A stretch of DNA of 64,000 bases from Liolophura sinensis (taxonomy: Eukaryota; Mollusca; Polyplacophora; Chitonida; Chitonidae), in contig NC_088304.1 of NCBI RefSeq assembly GCF_032854445.1, positions 24,007,704 to 24,071,703 on the forward strand. Direction: 5' to 3'. The notes beneath the pieces were generated by a model. The model worked only from the letters and a program-made list of their open reading frames with translations. It did no database searches and was not told the origin of the DNA. Made by a program: the position numbers and the translations under genes. This document shows, in pieces, positions 57,233-64,000 of the stretch; the first letter of the stretch is position 1; each line of letters starts with the position of its first letter.

Positions 57233-58498
57233 TTGCGTGGAGAAAACATGAAATCACCATTAGTGCCATGTCTGACTGTTTGCTTCGTATGGAAAAATTA
57301 ACAATAAAAATGGGTACTTCATTAAAAAAGCAACTGAGTGAAGTGTCTCCCATTTTCTTTACTTGCTCCTACAGGTTGTTCTCGTGAACCTGCCATTCGC
57401 ACTCGCAAATGGTCACAACAGAGGTGTTTCGTGTGTGGGGGATAATATAATATATAAACAACCAACAATATATGCCACTACAATGTTATTGAAGTCATGA
57501 AAAGAGAGACAAGAGGTCGACATCTCGAAACTTTTGTAGCCTTAGACACGACATGAAAAAACGTCTTCGTTACTGTAGAGTCGCAGTGCCGAGACAAACA
57601 ATGGGAGTTTATAGAAACTTTTTGGGGAAGACCTTTTTCAACAAATAGGCAAAAGAAAGGAGATCCTGGCTAGTTGTGAGTAGTTCCGCCCTGAAATGTT
57701 GATTGCGATTAATCTGACATGTCTGTTCATCTTTTGAAAGTGGAACTAGAACTCTTCAATCTGACTAATGCCAGTCAGAAAACTGTTCTCCCGCATTACA
57801 TCCCCTTACGCATCCATGTTATTACACCATGATAACATTGAACTCAGAATCCTGTTTCATTCGGGTTTCCAACTTTCTATCGCGCAATTTTATACTAACA
57901 TTTGGAAGGACAAGTTGGAAGTTGCATATGTCTTTTTTCCCGAAATTACCAACAATTTTCACCTTTCGTTTCTCTCTCATTCAATGATTTCTATGAAAGT
58001 TTCATTCTGATCTGACGTTTTCCCTCACATTTTCACCATGTTAATCACATTAAGGAAATGCGGACGCAAGAAAGCTCCTAGCTCTTTATCACAATATTTC
58101 TATCACACATCCTGGTATTCACCAAATACTGTGACAGTAACACGGTCGTTTCGATATCATCTGAGCCTTATCTGATACCAGGGCGTACGGATACTTCAAA
58201 GGTGATATTAATGAAGTACGATTAACGTCAAATAAAGAAAACAAGCGATATATCAATCACACTTATACAACATCGAACAGAAAACGTTTATCTCGTATTT
58301 TCGTTGAACTAAAAGACTAAGAAGCCGTGCCCTCGCTACACCTGTCAGAAGTTCATTTTTTCGCCACTGAAATAGTCAAATCGATGGTCACGTACGTAGC
58401 GTATTTCCAAACTTCCATCCGCTGTGTTCAGAAATTGTTTCCTCACCTGAAGAACACAGGTAAATTTAGGGATTGATGAAAAGCGTGCTTTTGCAGGT
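57233..58498. other. 3' flank of the receptor gene
   Basis: No repeat or second gene recognised. I could not see an obvious polyadenylation hexamer on the minus strand close to the stop codon, so the transcript end is undetermined. Confidence 0.4.
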
Positions 58499-59848
58499 CT
58501 ACAAGATCGTGAAGTTACCATCCACCGTGCATTGTATAGGCATCGAATTCACCCTAGGGATGCAAGTCCCCGGGGGTCTGAGGCCGTTAGGAATCTGCAT
58601 GAAGGCAGGGGACGAGGGTGCCGTTAGGATGCGGGTTCGGAGGGACTGGGTACGGCTGAGGGGTCGAGATGTAGGGCTATCATTTGGGCACCGCTTGACC
58701 AAAGCGGACAGCCTGAGGTTAGAAGAGTTCCTCCTGGCAAGGGAGTGGGAGCTGGCCCTAGGAATCAATCCATTATCCAATCCGTGATCATGCCCCACTA
58801 AGCGTTTGTATTTCTTACGCATGAATGTTGAGAAAGACTCCCGTAATATCCTATTCCTGAGTCCGTACACAGCGCCATTTATCACAGGCGCGGACAAGAC
58901 AAGCGTTCCAGAAACAGCACTGAGTACATCACTGGTTATTGTCTGAGCTATCATCTCTGTTGTGACTACCAAAGCGAATGGTATATAGGTGATAAGGAAT
59001 GCCCCCACAATATGTAGTATAGTTCCGATTGCTCTTTTGCCTTTGATCGAGATCGACCTCGGTGGGGTGGTGGTGATAGGCGCCTGGATAATACTTACCA
59101 TTTTAACCATACTCGCAGCAATTTTGCTGCTTTGAGTCCGGGCGATTTTGAAAATATGAGCATAACAATAAGTAAGTATTACCAAAGGAATCACAGTTCC
59201 TGCCACGAGGAATGACACCGAGTACCAGAGTCCAAAGGAATTTGAAAATTTGATAGAACACATAGCCATGGCAGGATGAAACGCAAACTGATTTCCTCCA
59301 AAAAAAGGAGGTAAGGACATCACGATTCCTGCCAACCAGAAGATACAGAAAATAGTAGCCATCTTGACAGACGATGCAGTCTGGCTGTGATGGAGAGGAT
59401 TAGCGATAGTCTGGTATTTATCCCAGCTTAATGCCGTTATAATCCACACGGAGATAAGGAATAACACCGAAAACAAATAAGCGTACATTTGACATAGGAC
59501 ATTACCTCCGACCCAGGAGCCCCTGAGGAGCGATACACAACTGAGCAACACTGTTGTACAGGACGACACCAGCCCTAAAACTCCCAGGTGCGCGAGGAAC
59601 ACGTTCCGTACAGATCGGAGCTTTCTGTTCGACACGATCGCCACAATGATAAAAGTATTAAAAAGTATTCCACAAATAAGGCACAGTAGGGTGAGAACAC
59701 CCCGGACAATGTACGCCTGTCCCGGCTGCCAGAGAACCATGGGTTCCAGAGATTCCAACGGTCCTGAGGGTGTCGCCGTGCTAACGTTCTCAGGTAAAGA
59801 TCCATCCCAGTGCGAAGTGATCAAGGAATGGTTAGGTTGCCTTCCCAT
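58499..59848 (-). CDS. seven-transmembrane receptor, class A orphan, GPR161-like
   Basis: A single uninterrupted 449-residue frame starting at an ATG with an in-frame TAA six codons upstream. The extracellular N-terminus has two N-glycosylation sites (N6, N21). Seven hydrophobic segments lie near residues 46-72, 83-107, 118-141, 163-184, 206-232, 272-297 and 305-330. Class A marks: N64 in TM1, W112 in the first outer loop, C119 paired with C197, W171 in TM4, P221 in TM5 and P290 in TM6. Odd residues: DKY (143-145) replaces DRY, G89 stands at the sodium-site Asp, TYIP (287-290) replaces CWxP, and NGAVY (324-328) replaces NPxxY. The 115-residue cytoplasmic tail is Ser/Arg rich. TM6-TM7 most recalls GPR161, a receptor linked in vertebrates to cilia and cAMP. 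Family placement is tentative; plasma-membrane G-protein coupling is inferred. Confidence 0.93.
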   Translation of the reverse strand: MGRQPNHSLITSHWDGSLPENVSTATPSGPLESLEPMVLWQPGQAYIVRGVLTLLCLICGILFNTFIIVAIVSNRKLRSVRNVFLAHLGVLGLVSSCTTVLLSCVSLLRGSWVGGNVLCQMYAYLFSVLFLISVWIITALSWDKYQTIANPLHHSQTASSVKMATIFCIFWLAGIVMSLPPFFGGNQFAFHPAMAMCSIKFSNSFGLWYSVSFLVAGTVIPLVILTYCYAHIFKIARTQSSKIAASMVKMVSIIQAPITTTPPRSISIKGKRAIGTILHIVGAFLITYIPFALVVTTEMIAQTITSDVLSAVSGTLVLSAPVINGAVYGLRNRILRESFSTFMRKKYKRLVGHDHGLDNGLIPRASSHSLARRNSSNLRLSALVKRCPNDSPTSRPLSRTQSLRTRILTAPSSPAFMQIPNGLRPPGTCIPRVNSMPIQCTVDGNFTIL

Positions 59849-60660
59849 ACCGGCACATCTCAGTTAAACGCCGTCTCTGCAGCTCTTAACGCAGGTGTGC
59901 AGCCTGCAGGTATTAGCACTGTACTGCCCTGTTCACTTTAGACGAGCTGACACATATAGAGCGGAAGGTTAGGTGCACAGGTTAACCGCGTATCGCTAGG
60001 TTCCAGATGCTCCCGTTGAAAAGACGGCTCTTGTTTCCATGTCACCTCACCAATGATGCTCCGCCAGCCTTATCGGTCGCTCCGCGGCAATCAGCTGGTA
60101 GATATGAGAGGAAACCCAACGACTCAGGGTTACAATTGGAGCGCGCCGTCTCCCCCAGCAGTGTGACCCTCACTCTACCGAATCAATCAGATTCGAGCTG
60201 CACCCCGGCACCGCCCCATACTACGATTGCTCTCACCTTCTGTGTTTATATCGCCTCACTCTTACCAACGATCCCGTCTCGCTCCACTCCCTTTGGAGCG
60301 GGTTTTTTTTTCTTTACGTCGGCTTGTTGCTTCGGCTGGAATTGGAAATGGCTCGGCACAGCGACGCAGTCAGAGGGACAAAAATCATCACTTTGCGCAC
60401 GGAGTGTTGGATAGTTGCCTCGGTTCGCTGGGAGTGGTTCTAAATATAGCGCTAGTTGGTAGCTAGTCTTATGAATTCGTGCATGTAGTAACTTCCTGCT
60501 GTCAGTAAGCGTCTCCCCCCTGGGGTGTTGTACTAACCCCCGAAACTCTTTAAGAGCTTCGAGGTCCCTTAGTAGTCGTATCCCTTGTAAATTGCTCATC
60601 GTATCCTCGACAGACTGCGTGATATTAACGGATAGAACTATCACTGGCGTACTTATCCGT
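59849..60660 (-). promoter_or_regulatory. GC-richer 5' flank of the receptor gene
   Basis: CG dinucleotides are markedly more frequent here and in the receptor gene than in the surrounding DNA. Frames of 73-135 codons are open on both strands, as expected for CpG-rich sequence, and none resembles a known protein. It probably contains the 5' untranslated region and promoter. Upstream ATGs occur (for example one out of frame at about 59858), so an intron in the 5' untranslated region is possible. Confidence 0.45.
60441..60448 (-). promoter_or_regulatory. candidate TATA box for the receptor gene
   Basis: The minus strand reads gcTATATTTAgaacc. A start about 30 bases downstream would fall near 60413 and give a leader of roughly 565 bases. 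There is no independent support. Confidence 0.25.
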
Positions 60661-61194
60661 TTGAAAAGCTCAGCACAGAATAGGTTCCATCGACATTCCG
60701 TCTGGCTGATTTGCGTTCTCTGTGCCGAAACATTTAATTATTGAATCTCATTCCTTCACGCCACGATGATTTGATAAGGAGTGCTGAATGCATAATCCAA
60801 TCCTGTTTAACAGCGTTATATTGCATTTCACATAGTAACTAAATTAAATCCGCATCGATGTGGGACTGGCATTACGCGCACTGACAAGCCAACGCCACAA
60901 GGCTGAGAAAGAATTCGGTAACAAAAAGATTCTCAAGTTAACCCACAAAATAAATTGCGCGCAATGACTGTGCAGCTAACAGGAAAACTTTCCAGCGTAT
61001 GTTTAAAAATTTTCCATATAATTATTTGTTTACATCAACAAATTCCAATATGTTTCGATTCGTGAGCTATGAAGAGAAAGATTAGCTATTAAATATTAAA
61101 ATAAATGCATGAAAAAATAGCTATATTTTAATGTAAGACGAAAAAAATTCTAAGTCTGTGCATTGCCATATTAACTGGAATTTTTTTACCCCTA
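60661..61194. other. unassigned stretch
   Basis: AT-rich, nothing recognised. Confidence 0.4.
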
Positions 61195-61290
61195 ATATTA
61201 GGTAACTGTGTCACATATAACGTGGATGTGGAGAAGAGACGGTATTTCACCGGGTAAATGTGACCATTTGCCAACTATCAAACTATGGTC
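61195..61290 (+). repeat. family A fragment
   Basis: gagaagagacggtatttcac, cgggtaaatgtgaccatttg and ccaactatcaaact. Confidence 0.65.
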
Positions 61291-61352
61291 ATTACATTAA
61301 CAAAATCTTTTCCACGCACAATTAAGCTAGGTTGCGTGATAGATAATCCTCT

Positions 61353-61785
61353 AAAAATCAGGAAATTGAAACAATTTCACCTTAAACAATTTGTGGTAAA
61401 GTAAAAAATAAAAATCAGCAGGATCAAATGGAACATTTTACCATAAACAATTCATAAATAAAATCAACACTCAAATGGAAATAATTTCTGCATAAACAAT
61501 TTAAAATAAAAACCAGAAGAATCAAATGGAAATAATTTTCCACCCTCAAAAAATTTGTGGCGAAATTAAAATAAAAATCAACACTCAAATGGAAATAATT
61601 TCACCTCAAACAATTTGTGGTGAAATTAAAATAAAAATCAACACTCAAATGGAAATAATTTCACCTCAAAACAATTTGTGGTGAAATTAAAATAAAAATC
61701 AGCAGACTGAAATGGAAGCTAATTTCACCTCAAACAATTTGTGGTGAAATTAAAATAAAAATCAGCAGACTTAAATGGAAGTAAT
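61353..61785 (+). repeat. 60-bp minisatellite, about seven copies, hairpin-forming unit
   Basis: The unit runs aatggaaataatttcacctc, aaacaatttgtggtgaaatt, aaaataaaaatcaacactca (60 bases). Each unit holds an inverted pair, atttcacc and ggtgaaat, around an AT-rich loop. The inner copies (61560-61740) are nearly identical, while the left-hand copies are diverged and partly deleted. Confidence 0.93.
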
Positions 61786-61984
61786 TCATAATGAAAGTAA
61801 AACTTTACGGAATACAACAAAAATTTGCAGGAAGTAACTTTTGTTGACAAATATTTGGAGTAAAGCAATCATTCGGAGAGATTACTAAGTAACGCTTTGC
61901 ACACCAACCTTCCCCACAGGGATTTATTCAATGCCTATACTTCAAGTGCCTGAACACGATAAATTTAAGTGAAGTAGAATATAC

Positions 61985-62060
61985 AGTAGTGAATCTATGC
62001 GTCGAAAGAGACATTCTTATACCAGTCGTGAACCAAGATGCACGATCCAGGTTAATAATC
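61985..62060 (-). repeat. module B copy, inverted
   Basis: gcgtcgaaagagacattctt, ataccagtcgtgaaccaaga and caggttaataatctta resemble the complement of B. Diverged. Confidence 0.5.
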
Positions 62061-62794
62061 TTATTAATACATTCTTGTCGGACACACATGGATTCTTGGT
62101 CCAGTTTTTTGCGTTTTTATTGTTATTGTTTATTCTACACAGCAAATCTTCGAGAGGGAACTCCTAAAATATCCTTTCAGATAGCACAAACAGTTATATA
62201 ATCTTCCATGCCTTTCCTATACGTTGCACTGAGTACAGCTTCTGTGATTTGCAGGCCTAAAACCACAGCGTGCATAATGTACAGAGCGGGCGTGGTGAAT
62301 ATTAAATAGTAATAATTTGTTACCCTTGTGATCAACTTTGTCATCAATAAACAATTTTTGATCAAGCCAGATTCATACAATTAAGAGCCATCTCGTGCTC
62401 ACATCGTTCAATCAAGTGAATTAAGATTTACTCGGAAAGCAATTATCAATCAAAGACAAAAGAAAGTTTAAGTGAAGTCAATTGAATCTTCTCCTGTAAT
62501 GACGATGTGACGTTACATCAACTGGAATTAAACCAGGTCACATGACTATCGAGCGGAATTCCACCCAAACGAACAGGGCAGATTATATAATTAAAAGTTT
62601 TGCCTTGTGTACAACATCAATAAGCTACCTCCCTGGAGCTGCAATACTCTACCAAAAGGAAGGTGAGGAGAGAAATACCCACTCATATAATATATAAGAA
62701 GACTTACAGCATAAAGACATGAGCAGTGACTGCAAGTGGTCTCATGCAACCAATAAAATGCGTTTAATATAGAATCACATTAACTGAATTATTA

Positions 62795-62920
62795 ATTTGA
62801 TTGTTGTTTTACACCGTGCTTAAGAATATTTCACTTATAGGACAGCGGCCAGTATTATGGTGGGAGGAAAGACGGCAGAGCCTGGGGGAAACCCACGACC
62901 ATCCGCAGGTTTCCTGACAG
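62795..62920 (-). mobile_element. SINE-2 copy, 3' part
   Basis: ttgattgttgttttacaccg, aagaatatttcacttatagg, cagtattatggtgggaggaa and gggggaaacccacgaccatc. It ends before the middle of the element. Confidence 0.9.
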
Positions 62921-63104
62921 ATCACATTAAGTGGGATAAGTATCCCTCGAACCTTCATTAAAAACAGATGCAAACTGGCTTACCTCCAATCAATTATGTA
63001 CCGCCGGGAAACTGAGCGCATATCAACCCCGTCATTTTCGACGGGGAATAAAGAACAAGAAACCATTCTGACTTAACCCGATAATTTGCATCGTTTTAAT
63101 GTGT

Positions 63105-63395
63105 GATTGTACATTAAATGTGATCACAGCAAAGCGTTTTGAGTATCTAGGACCAGTGACATAAAATAATTTGCAATTAACATCACTCCATATTTTTGTT
63201 ACTTAATTCTGCTGATGGTTCTAGGGAGCATGTAGTTTGGTACTGTTTCAGCATTTACCTGAACAGTTAGAATGAAACCCAAACTGAAGTAAATTGACAC
63301 GAGACCTTAGTTCAGCGGTTACGTGTGACCATTAAATTTTGCTAGCTATTACCCTGTCGTCGCTGCTCTGTTTTTTTCTCTGCCTACGCCTTAAT
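63105..63395 (+). repeat. family A, near full length
   Basis: aaatgtgatcacagcaaagc, gttttgagtatctaggacca, gcaattaacatcactccata, gttctagggagcatgtagtt, acctgaacagttagaatgaa, actgaagtaaattgacacga and gcggttacgtgtgaccatta. Confidence 0.82.
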
Positions 63396-64000
63396 TATAT
63401 TCATATTAGTTACATAATCAAGTCTTTCTAATCGAAGTATCCATTGTTAAAAGTATAAGTATTAAAAACTACTGCTAGAAGAACGTCCTTTATGATTATA
63501 TATATATCCAGAAAATCGCTTTCCAATTAAGTGCACATTCGAACCTGCGGCTCGTGTGTCCTAGAGACTGAAAGGCAACGCATTTCACCACAATGCTAAG
63601 GCTAGCTTCAGGTTTTATTTTGGCCCTAAAGTCTAATATTACAGCACTCAGGATTCAAATGTTTGTTCTTCATGATACAAGCTTACTCCATGAAAACAAC
63701 ACACGCGGGTCCCCGTTAACACCTTTGTGTGGGAAATCCTAGCGTTATAAACGAATGGTCTTCTTGCTGAACTGTATATATCAATGCACCTTAAAGTGTC
63801 GCAAACGACCACCTGGTTCAAATTCCCAACATCATAGCTCACACCTAGGCAGGTGTCGTCAACTGAAGTTAATTACATGCCGATGCGCTGGTTCGTGCTG
63901 GACATGATGAACTAAATTGTGAGCACCGTGCTATTAATATTACATAACTTGATTACATCCCACATTTTGTGGAATGGATTTGTAACACCAGCACAAAGCG
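63396..64000. other. unassigned stretch
   Basis: Short AT run near 63498. No gene recognised. Confidence 0.4.

Noticed and set aside
57048-57353. 101-codon Cys/Tyr-rich minus-strand frame
   Set aside because: Lies over a degenerate 20-bp tandem repeat (period not a multiple of three) and resembles no secreted peptide family.
58473-58787. 104-codon frame antisense to the receptor C-terminus
   Set aside because: Shadow of the receptor coding sequence in CpG-rich DNA.
60007-60644. Frames of 79-135 codons on both strands upstream of the receptor
   Set aside because: Open on both strands owing to high GC; composition unlike a folded protein and no family recognised. Treated as 5' flank.

Overview
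This window is animal nuclear DNA, AT-rich, intron and intergene dominated, and crowded with interspersed repeats. Several repeats are tRNA-derived SINEs of the kind common in molluscs and related lophotrochozoans (brachiopods, annelids). I infer a marine lophotrochozoan and cannot name the species. There is no bacterial-style gene organisation, and most short open frames are chance or repeat-derived.

Genes. One convincing protein-coding gene is present: an intronless seven-transmembrane receptor on the minus strand (58499-59848, 449 aa) that looks most like the GPR161-type orphan group of class A GPCRs, with unusual versions of the key motifs. It sits in a CpG-richer island whose 5' side (59849-60660) may hold its promoter. 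A second possible gene start lies near 23.9 kb: a CRE palindrome, a CCAAT box and a YY1-type element lead into an ATG and a short exon ending at a candidate splice donor. Open frames at 32.9-33.3 kb, 38.5 kb and 51.3 kb are weak candidates only.

Repeats by region. 0-5 kb: dispersed families H, A, L, G, SINEs and a small mariner derivative inserted in a SINE. 6-17.5 kb: SINE-1 and SINE-2 copies, a 24-bp and a 31-bp tandem array, a GA microsatellite, and four plus-strand pieces of a long non-coding family (L, about 2 kb). 15-20 kb: two blocks of a 16-bp quasi-palindromic minisatellite flanking a copy of family R, then families F, A, R and a foldback element. 21.5-23.3 kb: an inverted copy of L. 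24.8-37 kb: scattered SINEs, R, F, S and A copies in otherwise featureless DNA. 39.4-44 kb: a degraded Ty3/gypsy element of the Gmr1-like type (integrase ahead of the reverse-transcriptase position, with RT and RNase H missing), inserted inside a SINE-1. 44-54 kb: a local tandem duplication, many copies of A and its partner module B, and a 349-bp long-TIR MITE nested in a copy of A. 57-64 kb: the receptor gene, a 60-bp minisatellite, and more A, B and SINE copies.

Family names (A, B, F, G, H, L, R, S, SINE-1/2/3) are mine, given from repeated matches read by eye inside this window. Boundaries are accurate to roughly 10-30 bases unless terminal repeats fix them. I saw no tRNA or rRNA genes, no CRISPR, and no prokaryotic regulatory elements.
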